Assembly (NCBI GenBank): GCA_013177995.1
Contig: JABLXN010000008.1
Location: forward strand, 1-64,000
Reading direction: 5' to 3'
Source of the DNA: Brevinematales bacterium
GTDB taxonomy: Bacteria; Spirochaetota; Brevinematia; Brevinematales; Thermospiraceae
DNA length: 64,000 nt
This document shows positions 28,165 through 36,903 of the stretch, piece after piece (within the stretch, counting starts at the first letter, position 1; the number at the start of each line of letters is the position of its first letter). The notes beneath the pieces were generated by a model that did no database searches, was not told where the DNA came from, and was given only the letters and a program-made list of their open reading frames with translations. The position numbers and the translations under genes are program-made.

Positions 28165-29478
28165 TCATTTCTTTTCCAAGCCAACCAAACTCAAAGGAAT
28201 CCATTTTGTTTTTTTGCTCAAAAAAAGAAACAAAAAAACAACTCCTTGTCCTATAACTGTCGCAATCCCCGCGCCTATCAAACCCATTGTTTTTATCAAA
28301 ACTCCATTAAAAAACACATTAACCACCACCCCAACACAAGTCCTCAAAAAAGAAAACTTTTCTAATCCCTCCACCACGAGTAAATAAGAACTCCCCACCC
28401 CCAAAAACACAAACACACTCGCCCATACATAAAGACGAAGGACTCCTCCTGAAGCCCTATAGGCATCTCCAAACAACACCTGGACTATACTCTTACTCAA
28501 AAGAGAAATAGGCAAAGCCATAAAAACAGCCACTCCTGCTAACAACCAAAGCATCTGCCTTGCCCGTTCTCTGTATATTTTTTCGCCTATTTTCTTTGCC
28601 TCCACCAGAGCTGGAAAAACAGACGAGGCAATCACTCCCGGAATAAAATACCACACTTCCGTCAAACTCACCGCCGCCGAATACCAGCCAACCTCTTTCT
28701 CGCCCAGCATGTTACGAATCATTACCTGGTCAACCCGCATATAGAGGGAAATAGCCACACTCGAAAGAATAAGTGGCCAGCTATGATAGAGAAGTTTTTT
28801 CGCCATTTCTCCATCAAATTTCCAGTTTGAGATATGTCCTCCTTTTCTGTTGTAGAAAAATACAAGAAAAATACCGGCAATACAAGCCTCAAACAAAGAC
28901 ATCATGGCAAACCATTCGACGGATAGTCTCATAAGAATCAGAAATACTCTCAGAAGAGACACAACAAAAAAAGCGGTGTTCTGCGCAATCACGGTGTATT
29001 TTGAGAGGATCTTGCTCTGAAAGAAAAAATCAATGGCAAGAAACGCCTGCGCCACCATCCCAAGTGAAACAAAGAAGATCATGAGGATAGTCTTTCCATC
29101 TCCTCGATGGACGAAAAAAGCTGTGAAGGTGGCAAGAAAAAGAACTATCACTCCGCCCATCAGTTTGAGAAAAAAAGACGTCCCAACAAGTTTTCCTTCA
29201 TTTTCCGGTGAGTGGACAAGCTCTCTAACCACAATTTGATCAAGCCCAAGCGTGGCCAAAGCACTAAAAAGAGTTACAAAAGCCACCGCATAATTTAGCA
29301 TCCCATAGCCAGCAGGTCCAAGATATCTTGCCACCCAGACACCAACAAAAAGCCCCACACCAAGCCGCAGAACCTTGTCCAAAGAAAGCCAGCTGATATT
29401 TTCGACAACTCGAAGAAGCATAGGTCGGGAAGAAAGCCACTTGCCCACAACAGGTAAAGAAAGCAAAAGATTTTGCAT
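28165..29478 (-). CDS. Polysaccharide flippase, Wzx-like (second of two)
   Basis: A 437-residue membrane protein with about 12-14 hydrophobic segments. The pattern VGVWVARYLGPAGYGMLNYA (residues 45-65) is the family signature of oligosaccharide flippases. It is the first gene of the reverse polysaccharide locus, with a promoter at 29497-29526 and GGAGC before the ATG. It is not a close copy of the Wzx at 12256-13596, judging by their different N termini, so two different lipid-linked glycans may be exported. Confidence 0.88.
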   Translation of the reverse strand: MQNLLLSLPVVGKWLSSRPMLLRVVENISWLSLDKVLRLGVGLFVGVWVARYLGPAGYGMLNYAVAFVTLFSALATLGLDQIVVRELVHSPENEGKLVGTSFFLKLMGGVIVLFLATFTAFFVHRGDGKTILMIFFVSLGMVAQAFLAIDFFFQSKILSKYTVIAQNTAFFVVSLLRVFLILMRLSVEWFAMMSLFEACIAGIFLVFFYNRKGGHISNWKFDGEMAKKLLYHSWPLILSSVAISLYMRVDQVMIRNMLGEKEVGWYSAAVSLTEVWYFIPGVIASSVFPALVEAKKIGEKIYRERARQMLWLLAGVAVFMALPISLLSKSIVQVLFGDAYRASGGVLRLYVWASVFVFLGVGSSYLLVVEGLEKFSFLRTCVGVVVNVFFNGVLIKTMGLIGAGIATVIGQGVVFLFLFLSKKTKWIPLSLVGLEKK

Positions 29479-29496
29479 ATATGCTCCAGTTATTTT

Positions 29497-29526
29497 ATTA
29501 TATCAAGGAATCCAAAAAAAAATCAA
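29497..29526 (-). promoter_or_regulatory. Promoter of the reverse-strand polysaccharide locus
   Basis: Minus strand TTGATT (29521-29526), 18 bases, TATAAT (29497-29502), just before the flippase start at 29478. This is the outermost promoter of a locus running to 9082. Confidence 0.65.
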
Positions 29527-29574
29527 GTTAAAGAAGAAAGAAATTGGGGAAAGAAAAGGAAGATAAGTTTTTAT

Positions 29575-30025
29575 AATACAATAACTAATAGCTATCTCCT
29601 TTTTTCAAACGAGTTGGGTGTATTTGTATGTCCTGTAGTGTCTTACATATCTTTTGTTTGAGAGAAGGGGATAGGAGAGGGTGTTGCTGAAACATAGGAA
29701 TAGGACCAGCCCTTCTCTCTGGGAGAAGGGTGCCGGGAGATTTTGCTATGACCTTATTTCAGCAAAGGGGGCTCGTTTGCTGAGACATGGTGATAGCCGG
29801 GGTTGTATTTTCTTGCTGAAAGGGGGTGAGAGCGGCCATTTGAGTTTGTATAGAGGGGGAGGCAAACGTTTAACCGGTGAGGTGGTTTGCTGAAACAGGG
29901 TGATAGCAATAACCATGAGGGGGTGTAAAGAGAGGTTAAACGTTTAATCATTGCCTTTGGCTGAGACAAGGTAAGCCGGGCGCCCTGCGTTCTCAGAAAG
30001 CCCCCTTGTGGTTGACACATCGCCA
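29575..30025. repeat. Non-coding gap filled with short interspersed repeats (TTTGCTGAAACA / TTAAACGTTTAA family)
   Basis: This gap carries at least six versions of a word close to TTTGCTGAAACAGGGTGATAGC: at about 29685, 29743-29768 (inverted), 29776, 29813, 29886 and 29958. It also has two copies of a palindrome close to GGTTAAACGTTTAACC (29861-29877 and 29934-29949). The segment 29850-30020 is clearly related, in inverted orientation, to 45820-45980, including the word TCTCAGAAAGCCCCCTTGTGG. No plausible gene is present; short open frames here have no ribosome binding sites or recognisable products. Confidence 0.75.
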
Positions 30026-30058
30026 TAGTCCTCTTCCCTGCAGAGGCTACTCTTTCAT

Positions 30059-30087
30059 TTGACAAAACCACAGGGAATCTCTACAAT
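30059..30087 (+). promoter_or_regulatory. Promoter of the aminopeptidase-to-rodA operon
   Basis: TTGACA (30059-30064), 17-base spacer, TACAAT (30082-30087), about 35 bp before the ATG at 30123, which is preceded by AAGGAG. Confidence 0.85.
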
Positions 30088-30122
30088 AATATCTCAACTT
30101 CTTTTGTGATAAGGAGACCATC

Positions 30123-31529
30123 ATGGCTGAAAAGAAAACTCTTCCCTTTGCTTATGAGCGCAAAAATGTCTGGGACAACAAAAAGGACGAGATCCAGGCT
30201 ATCTATTCGTTTGCTGATGACTACAAGCATTTTATTTCCACCTGCAAGACGGAGAGAGAGTGCGTACGATTTGTCGAAGAAGAGGCAAAGAAGCATAATT
30301 TCCACGCCTTTGAAGAGAAAAAGTCTCTGAAAGCGGGTGATAAGGTTTTCCTGCGAAATGGCTATCGAAATATCTTGCTTGCCATCATTGGGAAAAGGCC
30401 TATCTCAGAAGGGGTCAATATGGTGGTGGCCCATATCGATGCTCCACGTCTGGATCTCAAGACCGTTCCCCTTATCGAGGATGGGGATATGGCCCTTTTG
30501 AAAACTCATTACTATGGGGGTATCAAAAAATACCAGTGGGTAAATATTCCCCTTGCCCTTCATGGAACGGTTATCCGAAGAGACGGTTCGAGCGTGGATC
30601 TCTGCATCGGAGAGAAAAAGGATGATCCTGTGTTTACCATCAATGATCTTCTTCCCCACCTTGCCGGGAAATCTCAGGGAGAGAAAAAGCTCCTTGACGG
30701 GGTTGAGGGAGAGAATCTTCGCTTGGTGGTGGGAAATCGCCCGATTGAGGACAAAGACCTTTCAGAACGGATCAAAGCCCTTGCTCTCAAACACCTTCAT
30801 GATGAGTACGGGATTGAAGAAGAGGATTTCATCTCAGCAGAAATTGAGATTGTGCCTGCCTTTGAGGCAAGGGATATTGGCTTTGATAGAAGTATGGTAG
30901 GGGCCTATGGCCATGATGATAGGGTGTGTAGTTATGCCGCCTATAGGGCTATTCGGGACTTTGCAGGAACTCCAGAGAAAACCCTGATAGTTTTTCTTGT
31001 TGACAAAGAAGAAATTGGTTCCTATGGGGTAACGGGGATACGGTCTCGCTTTTTCCAGAATGCTTTGGGTAAACTTTTGCGTCTTCAGGATCCATCGGCA
31101 CCAGAAGCGGCTTTTCGTGAGATGTTTGAGAAGAGTTTTGCCCTTTCAGCCGATGTGGGGGCCGTGATTAATCCCATGTTCAAAGAGGTTTTTGATCCGG
31201 TTGTTTCTCCTCGGATGGGATATGGGGTTATTCTTGAGAAGTATACAGGTTCCAGAGGAAAGGCAGGGGCAAGCGATGCTTCTGCTGAACTTATGGGCAA
31301 GGTGAGAAAGATCTTCAACGACAATGGCATCATCTGGCAACCGGGTTCACTCGGCAAGGTTGATGAAGGGGGCGGTGGTACGGTGGCTTATTACCTTGCG
31401 GACCTTGGGATTCAGGTGGTGGACTGTGGCGTAGGGGTGGACGGCATGCATTCTCCTTTTGAGGTGATAAGCAAAGCAGACCTTCACCAGGCTTATGAGG
31501 GATACAAGGCCTTTTTGAAGGATGCCTGA
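30123..31529 (+). CDS. M18-family aminopeptidase
   Basis: A cytoplasmic zinc aminopeptidase of 468 residues, in the normal range. The metal and catalytic residues are seen in order: V-V-A-H-I-D-A-P-R-L-D, Y-G-H-D-D-R, D-K-E-E-I-G-S, S-A-D-V-G-A and G-M-H-S-P-F-E. M18 enzymes remove N-terminal, often acidic or neutral, residues from peptides and commonly form dodecamers. It is first in a forward operon with its own strong promoter, and its stop lies 1 base before the next ATG. Confidence 0.93.
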   Translation: MAEKKTLPFAYERKNVWDNKKDEIQAIYSFADDYKHFISTCKTERECVRFVEEEAKKHNFHAFEEKKSLKAGDKVFLRNGYRNILLAIIGKRPISEGVNMVVAHIDAPRLDLKTVPLIEDGDMALLKTHYYGGIKKYQWVNIPLALHGTVIRRDGSSVDLCIGEKKDDPVFTINDLLPHLAGKSQGEKKLLDGVEGENLRLVVGNRPIEDKDLSERIKALALKHLHDEYGIEEEDFISAEIEIVPAFEARDIGFDRSMVGAYGHDDRVCSYAAYRAIRDFAGTPEKTLIVFLVDKEEIGSYGVTGIRSRFFQNALGKLLRLQDPSAPEAAFREMFEKSFALSADVGAVINPMFKEVFDPVVSPRMGYGVILEKYTGSRGKAGASDASAELMGKVRKIFNDNGIIWQPGSLGKVDEGGGGTVAYYLADLGIQVVDCGVGVDGMHSPFEVISKADLHQAYEGYKAFLKDA

Positions 31530-31530
31530 G

Positions 31531-31719
31531 ATGGAAACCATCTTTGATCATCATCCCACCCCGGAAGAAATCAAGGCTCTTTTTGGGGAAATGATTGACG
31601 AGAGAAACTATGAGGTTTTGGATCAGGCGAATGAGTATGGGGTTATTTATCAGCTGTACCGACTGCGAGGAGACGAAGAAAAAGCCGCTTTTTACTACCA
31701 TAAAATGGAGAAACTATGA
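31531..31719 (+). CDS. Small protein of unknown function, 62 aa
   Basis: An acidic, helical protein starting METIFDHHPTPEEIKALFGE. I chose ATG at 31531, with GAAGGATG 8 bases upstream, over ATG at 31522, whose ribosome binding site would be too close. It starts directly after the aminopeptidase stop and overlaps the agmatine deiminase ATG by 4 bases (ATGA), so it is translated in line with both. The tail (LYRLRGDEEKAAFYYHKMEK) looks like one tetratricopeptide-like helix pair. I do not recognise the family. Confidence 0.7.
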   Translation: METIFDHHPTPEEIKALFGEMIDERNYEVLDQANEYGVIYQLYRLRGDEEKAAFYYHKMEKL

Positions 31720-32756
31720 ATCACCGTTTACCAGCTGAATGGGAAAGTCAGGATGGAATTCTTCTTGCCTGGCCGCACGAAAAAAGCGATTGGGCGCCCC
31801 TTCTTTCAGAAGTAGAAAAGACCTATGAGGTATTGATAGCGGCTATTACCCGTTTTGAGAAGGCTGTGGTGATTGTCCCCGAGGGGAGAAGTAAACTCTT
31901 TCGTTCCCGGTTGCTTGATACGGGTTCACAAGAAGCCAATCTTATTCTTGTAGAACTTCCCACCAATGATACGTGGGCGAGGGACTTTGGTTTTCTTACG
32001 GTTGTTGATAAAAAGGGACGAAGGAAGTTGTTGGACTTTGGGTTCAATGGCTGGGGACTCAAGTTTGTAGCCTGTGAAGACAACCAGGTGAATCGTCGGC
32101 TTTTTCGTGCTGGTCTTTTTCGGCGAGGGGTTTCTCTTTCGACGATTGGGCTTATTCTTGAAGGGGGGAGTATTGAAAGCGATGGACAGGGGACTCTGAT
32201 GACCACTTCCACCTGTCTTCTCTCTCCCAACCGGAACCCCCATCTCTCTCGTGGGCAGATTGAGAGGGCTCTTCGTCGCTATCTTGGGGCAAGGCGCGTG
32301 CTGTGGGTAGAACATGGGTATTTAGCAGGTGATGATACAGATTCCCATATTGATACTTTAGCACGGTTTGCCAGTCCGAAGATGATTCTCTATGTGAGTT
32401 GTGAGGATCCGGCGGATGAACATTATCAGGCGCTCAAAGAGATGGAGAACGATCTCAAGCGTTTCCGTACTCCTGAAGGCAGACCCTATACCCTCATTCC
32501 TCTTCCTATGCCAGCGGCGCGCTACGATGAGGAGGGAAATCGTCTTCCGGCCACCTATGCCAACTTTCTTTTTGTGAATGGGGCTGTCATTGTCCCCACC
32601 TATCATGATGAGGTAAATGACCCAAAAGCCCTTCGTCTTTTTCAAGAGGTTTTCCCTGAGAGGGAGATTATTGGAATTCCCGCTCTTTCTCTCATCAAAC
32701 AACATGGCTCTATCCATTGTGTGACTATGCAGATCCCACAGGGGGTGCTTGTATGA
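31716..32756 (+). CDS. aguA: Agmatine deiminase
   Basis: A guanidine-modifying enzyme of 346 residues that turns agmatine into N-carbamoylputrescine and ammonia. Visible are WPHEKSDW near the N terminus, N-D-T-W-A-R-D, E-G-G-S-I-E, the H-I-D motif, and the catalytic cysteine in G-S-I-H-C-V-T-M-Q near the C terminus. It overlaps aguB by 4 bases, and together they form the two-step route to putrescine. Confidence 0.95.
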   Translation: MNHRLPAEWESQDGILLAWPHEKSDWAPLLSEVEKTYEVLIAAITRFEKAVVIVPEGRSKLFRSRLLDTGSQEANLILVELPTNDTWARDFGFLTVVDKKGRRKLLDFGFNGWGLKFVACEDNQVNRRLFRAGLFRRGVSLSTIGLILEGGSIESDGQGTLMTTSTCLLSPNRNPHLSRGQIERALRRYLGARRVLWVEHGYLAGDDTDSHIDTLARFASPKMILYVSCEDPADEHYQALKEMENDLKRFRTPEGRPYTLIPLPMPAARYDEEGNRLPATYANFLFVNGAVIVPTYHDEVNDPKALRLFQEVFPEREIIGIPALSLIKQHGSIHCVTMQIPQGVLV

Positions 32757-33637
32757 CATACAAAATCGCTCTTGTTCAGATGGCCTGTAGTCAAAACCCT
32801 GAAGCTAATCTCAAAAAAATAGGTCAGGCTATTGAGGAAGCCGCTCAGAAAGAGGCCAAGCTTATCTGTCTTCAGGAACTTCACAATACGCTCTATTTTT
32901 GTCAGGAAGAGGATGTGAGGTATTTTGATCTTGCTGAACCTATTCCCGGGCCAAGTACTGAGTATTTGGGCAAACTTGCCGGGAAGTATGGGGTGGTGAT
33001 TGTCAGTTCTCTTTTTGAAAAAAGGGCACCGGGGCTCTATCACAATACGGCGGTGGTAATAGAAAAAAATGGAGAGATCGCCGGCATCTATCGCAAGATG
33101 CATATTCCTGATGATCCAGGTTTTTATGAGAAGTTCTATTTTACGCCGGGGGATTTGGGATTTCGGCCGATAGAAACCTCTCTTGGGAAAGTGGGGGTTC
33201 TGGTTTGCTGGGATCAGTGGTATCCGGAAGCCGCCCGTCTCATGGCTTTGCAGGGGGCAGAGATCCTTGTGTATCCCACCGCTATTGGTTGGGATCCTGC
33301 TGATCCAGAGGAGGAGAAGCTTCGCCAGAGAGAAGCCTGGATGACGGTGCAGAGGGGACATGCGGTAGCCAATGGGTGTTATGTGGTGGCTGTGAATCGC
33401 ACAGGGTTTGAAAAATGGGAAGGGGTGAAAGGGATTCAGTTCTGGGGGACAAGCTTTGTAGCGGGTCCTCAAGGAGAAATCCTGGTTCAAGCTGGAACGG
33501 AGGAAACCATTCTCGTTGTTGATATTGATCTGCAAAGGGTGGAGAACGTTCGTCGGATATGGCCTTTTTTCCGGGATAGGCGAATCGATGCCTTTTCTGA
33601 TCTCACCAAACGCTACATTGACAGGAAAGAGTTATGA
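32753..33637 (+). CDS. aguB: N-carbamoylputrescine amidase
   Basis: A nitrilase-fold amidohydrolase of 294 residues that hydrolyses N-carbamoylputrescine to putrescine, CO2 and ammonia. The catalytic triad is visible: E in C-L-Q-E-L-H, K in Y-R-K-M-H-I-P and C in V-L-V-C-W-D-Q-W-Y-P. The start ATG at 32753 overlaps the aguA stop (ATGA). The long F-Y-E-K-F-Y-F motif is typical of AguB against other nitrilases. Confidence 0.95.
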   Translation: MTYKIALVQMACSQNPEANLKKIGQAIEEAAQKEAKLICLQELHNTLYFCQEEDVRYFDLAEPIPGPSTEYLGKLAGKYGVVIVSSLFEKRAPGLYHNTAVVIEKNGEIAGIYRKMHIPDDPGFYEKFYFTPGDLGFRPIETSLGKVGVLVCWDQWYPEAARLMALQGAEILVYPTAIGWDPADPEEEKLRQREAWMTVQRGHAVANGCYVVAVNRTGFEKWEGVKGIQFWGTSFVAGPQGEILVQAGTEETILVVDIDLQRVENVRRIWPFFRDRRIDAFSDLTKRYIDRKEL

Positions 33638-34251
33638 GAGAAGCCCTTCTTTGCACAAAAAATCCCCACAAAGTCGTCGAAATCCAGCAGATTCTCCCCA
33701 TGTTTCGGTGGGTGACCTTAGAGGAGGTGGGTTTTTCTCTTGAGATCCCCGAGGAGGGGAATACCTTTGAGGAAAATGCCACCCAGAAGGTTATTTTCGT
33801 CAAGAAGCATCTGAGTTCTTCGCTTTTGGCTGTTTCTGATGATTCAGGGCTTGAGGTGGATGCCCTGAATGGTCGTCCAGGGGTTCATTCAGCTCGTTAT
33901 CTTGGAAATGATCGTGATTACACCAGAAAATGTCTTGGGCTTCTTTCCGAACTTGGGGATACTCCTTTTGAAAAAAGAACCGCTCGTTTTGTTTGTGTGG
34001 TAGCGGTTTTTCTTTCGTCGGGGGATATTTTCACCTTTCGAGGAACCTGTGAAGGGCGTATAGGATACGAGATGCGGGGGAGCGGAGGGTTTGGTTTTGA
34101 TCCTATTTTCTTGCCGGAAGACTACCACTATGAAAAAAGCCTTGCCGAGCTTTCTCCTGAGGAAAAGAATGCCATCAGCCATCGAGGAAGGGCTTTTCGT
34201 GCCTTTCATCAGTGGGTAGAGCAGGAGGGAAAAAGGTATGGGCTTGTTTGA
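33634..34251 (+). CDS. rdgB: XTP/dITP diphosphatase (RdgB/HAM1)
   Basis: A house-cleaning pyrophosphatase of 205 residues that removes dITP and XTP from the nucleotide pool. N-terminal C-T-K-N-P-H-K-V-V-E, the metal site V-S-D-D-S-G-L-E-V-D and the F-G-F-D-P-I-F loop with S-H-R-G-R-A near the end are all present. It overlaps aguB by 4 bases and the uracil-DNA glycosylase gene by 14 bases. Confidence 0.95.
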   Translation: MREALLCTKNPHKVVEIQQILPMFRWVTLEEVGFSLEIPEEGNTFEENATQKVIFVKKHLSSSLLAVSDDSGLEVDALNGRPGVHSARYLGNDRDYTRKCLGLLSELGDTPFEKRTARFVCVVAVFLSSGDIFTFRGTCEGRIGYEMRGSGGFGFDPIFLPEDYHYEKSLAELSPEEKNAISHRGRAFRAFHQWVEQEGKRYGLV

Positions 34252-34906
34252 TCCCTATCGGGCGCTTTTCTGTTATCTCACCGGTGAATGGCCTGAGGCT
34301 CTTGTCCAGAAAAGTTTCACTCAGGTTTCCGAGGATGATCTTTCTCTCGCTTTGGAAAAGGTGAGACAAAAGGTTCTTGCCTGTCAGGGCTGTAGCCTCT
34401 ATCAAACAGCCAAGCAAAGTGTTTTTGCTGATGGGAATCCCCATACCCCTCTTGTCTTTGTGGGAGAAGCCCCTGGAGAAGAAGAGGACAATCAGGGACT
34501 TCCCTTTGTGGGAAGAGCGGGGAGACTTCTCACGGCCACACTGGAAAAATTCGGGGTGAGTCGAAGCCAGGTCTATATTTGCAACATTCTCAAACATCGT
34601 CCGCCGGGAAACCGTACCCCAACAGTTGAAGAAACCATCGCCTGTACACCCTTTTTGAGGGAACAGATAGAACTGATTCAGCCAAAATTGATCGTAGCGT
34701 TAGGCAATTCTGCAGCCAAATATCTGTTGGCTACAGAAGAGGGAATTACCAAAACAAGAGGCCAGGAACACAAGAGTATCTTGGGGTTTCCGGTGTTTCC
34801 CACCTTTCATCCTGCCGCAGTGCTTCGTAATTATGTGGCGTACTATCCTCTCTTTGAAGCGGATATTCATGCAGCCCTCCAGAGGGTTGGTTTATGCCAA
34901 AAGTAG
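34238..34906 (+). CDS. Type 4 uracil-DNA glycosylase
   Basis: A 222-residue iron-sulfur uracil-DNA glycosylase. G-E-A-P-G-E-E-E-D at 77-85 and T-F-H-P-A-A-V-L-R in the C-terminal part are the active-site motifs. Cluster cysteines C49, C52 and C136 are present. The family's third cysteine, normally in a K-C-R-P-P motif, is replaced by histidine (K-H-R-P-P, H120); see findings. It removes uracil from DNA; the pairing with rdgB fits DNA and nucleotide repair. It overlaps priA by 13 bases. Confidence 0.9.
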   Translation: MGLFDPYRALFCYLTGEWPEALVQKSFTQVSEDDLSLALEKVRQKVLACQGCSLYQTAKQSVFADGNPHTPLVFVGEAPGEEEDNQGLPFVGRAGRLLTATLEKFGVSRSQVYICNILKHRPPGNRTPTVEETIACTPFLREQIELIQPKLIVALGNSAAKYLLATEEGITKTRGQEHKSILGFPVFPTFHPAAVLRNYVAYYPLFEADIHAALQRVGLCQK

Positions 34907-36873
34907 CCGATGTCTATCTTCCCGTTCCCTTAGATCAGCCTTTTTCCTATCTTGTGGAGGACGCTACACCTCTTTATGGACGGGTGGAGGTAACCCTTCG
35001 GGGCCAGCGTATGATTGGGGTGGTGGGGGCTCTCAAAGAGCCTGAGGAAGTCAAAGCCTCGTATGAGATAAAACCTGTGGAAAGGGTTATCGATCACACT
35101 CCGATTATGACAGAGGCTACCTGGCAAATGGCCAACTGGATCAGCGAGTATTATGTCTCGCCGTTGGGGGAGGTTCTTGGTACTCTTCTCCCAAAGGCTA
35201 AGCGTCCTACCCCTCTTTTTCATACTCCTGTTTCCCCAAAGTCTTTGTACAAACTCAACCCCGAGCAGCAGAAGGTTTTTGAGACTGTTGTACCCCATCT
35301 GGGAACTCCCAAACCCTTTCTTCTTCATGGGGTAACGGGAAGCGGCAAAACCGAAGTGTACAAACATTTGGTTGCCCGTTGCCTTGAGATGGGGAAAACA
35401 GCCCTTATTCTTCTTCCGGAGATAGCCCTCACTCCTCAGATGGTAGAACGTTTCTCTCAGGTTTTTGGTGATGTAATAGCCCTCTACCATAGTCGTCTCT
35501 CGGCTGGTGAACGTCTTCACGAGTGGCTTCGGTGTTTGAAAGGGGAAGCGAAAGTGGCCATTGGACCACGTTCTGCGATTTTTCTTCCAATGCAGAATCT
35601 TGGCCTCATCATCATTGATGAGGAACATGAACCCTCCTATAAATCCCAGGAAAGTCCTCGCTATCATGCCCGTCAGGTGGCTTTTTATCGTTCTCAGAGG
35701 GAGAAGGCTACCCTTCTTCTTGGTTCCGCGACCCCTCAGATAGAAACCTATTACCATGCCCTTCAGGGAAAGCTCACCATAGTGAAACTCTCTACCCGTC
35801 ATGGAACAACCCCTCTCCCTTCTGTGCATATCATTGACCTCAAGGCATCCAAAGAAGAGGAGAAGAATACCATTTTGAGCACTCCTCTGCTTCAAGCTAT
35901 GGTGACAACCCTTTCTCAGAAGAGGCAGGTGCTGCTTTTTCTCAATCGAAGGGGATTTGCGCCGGTTCTTTTCTGTCCTGATTGTGGGCATAGTTTTACC
36001 TGTCCCCACTGTGATGTAGCTCTCACCTATCACAAGAAGAAAAATTCTCTTGTTTGTCATCATTGTGGCTATACGAAAACTCCACCGGACACCTGTCCGG
36101 AATGTCATGGGACCAATCTCAAGGAGATAGGGATAGGAACCGAGCGTCTTGAGCACTTTCTTTCTGAACATTTTCATGGCTATCGTACCATCAGGCTTGA
36201 TCTTGACACCACCACCCACAAACATAGCTTTGATACCATGATTCAGCAAATACGAAACCATGAGTATGATATTATTGTGGGAACTCAGATGATGGCCAAA
36301 GGGCATGATATTGAAAAGTTAGATCTTGTAGGGGTTATTTTGGCTGATATAGGCCTTCAGATACCGGATTTTCGGGCTTCGGAGCGCACCTTTGTCCTTA
36401 TCACGCAGGTCGTAGGGCGAGCCGGGAGAAGGGAGACACCTGGAGAGGCCTATATCCAGACCTATCTTCCTTCCCATCCAGCTATTACGTTTGGGGCTAA
36501 GCAGGATTATGAGGGTTTTTACCAGCAGGAGATTCTCAAGAGGAAGGAGTTTTCCTATCCCCCCTTTGTTCGATTGGGACGGGTGGTTATTCGAAGTGAT
36601 GACAAAGGGAAGCTTACGCACTTTCTTGCTTCTCTTGAACCTTCTCTCAACTCTTTTCGACAGCATCATCAGGGAAAGGCCCTTATTCTCGGACCCTTCC
36701 CCTGTCCATTTGAAAAGTTGAAAAATACCTATAGATACCATATAATGATAAAATCGAAAACGGTAGAAAGCATTCAGGCCTTTTTTCGGCTGATGAAGGA
36801 AGAGATGAAGCGCAACAAAAAAACTTCAGGGCTTTATCTTGAGCTTGATCTTGATCCTTTTCATCTTTTATAG
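34894..36873 (+). CDS. priA: Primosomal replication helicase PriA
   Basis: A superfamily 2 helicase that restarts stalled forks. Present are the Walker A motif G-V-T-G-S-G-K-T (about 147-154), the Walker B I-I-I-D-E-E-H-E and the eight-cysteine double zinc-binding region (CPDCGHSFTCPHCDVA, then CHHC, CPEC). At 659 aa it is shorter than E. coli PriA (732), mainly in the N-terminal DNA-binding part, as in many other phyla. Its start overlaps the glycosylase gene and has AGAGGG upstream. Confidence 0.96.
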   Translation: MPKVADVYLPVPLDQPFSYLVEDATPLYGRVEVTLRGQRMIGVVGALKEPEEVKASYEIKPVERVIDHTPIMTEATWQMANWISEYYVSPLGEVLGTLLPKAKRPTPLFHTPVSPKSLYKLNPEQQKVFETVVPHLGTPKPFLLHGVTGSGKTEVYKHLVARCLEMGKTALILLPEIALTPQMVERFSQVFGDVIALYHSRLSAGERLHEWLRCLKGEAKVAIGPRSAIFLPMQNLGLIIIDEEHEPSYKSQESPRYHARQVAFYRSQREKATLLLGSATPQIETYYHALQGKLTIVKLSTRHGTTPLPSVHIIDLKASKEEEKNTILSTPLLQAMVTTLSQKRQVLLFLNRRGFAPVLFCPDCGHSFTCPHCDVALTYHKKKNSLVCHHCGYTKTPPDTCPECHGTNLKEIGIGTERLEHFLSEHFHGYRTIRLDLDTTTHKHSFDTMIQQIRNHEYDIIVGTQMMAKGHDIEKLDLVGVILADIGLQIPDFRASERTFVLITQVVGRAGRRETPGEAYIQTYLPSHPAITFGAKQDYEGFYQQEILKRKEFSYPPFVRLGRVVIRSDDKGKLTHFLASLEPSLNSFRQHHQGKALILGPFPCPFEKLKNTYRYHIMIKSKTVESIQAFFRLMKEEMKRNKKTSGLYLELDLDPFHLL

Positions 36874-36903
36874 CGATGAATAAGACAAAAGGAGCATGGG
36901 CTG

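Noticed and set aside
29575-30025. Array of short repeats at 29.6-30.0 kb as a CRISPR
   Set aside because: The words vary, are in both orientations, have uneven spacing and there are no cas genes nearby.
29681-30071. Small open frames in the gap before the aminopeptidase gene
   Set aside because: They run through repeat words, have no ribosome binding sites and no recognisable product.
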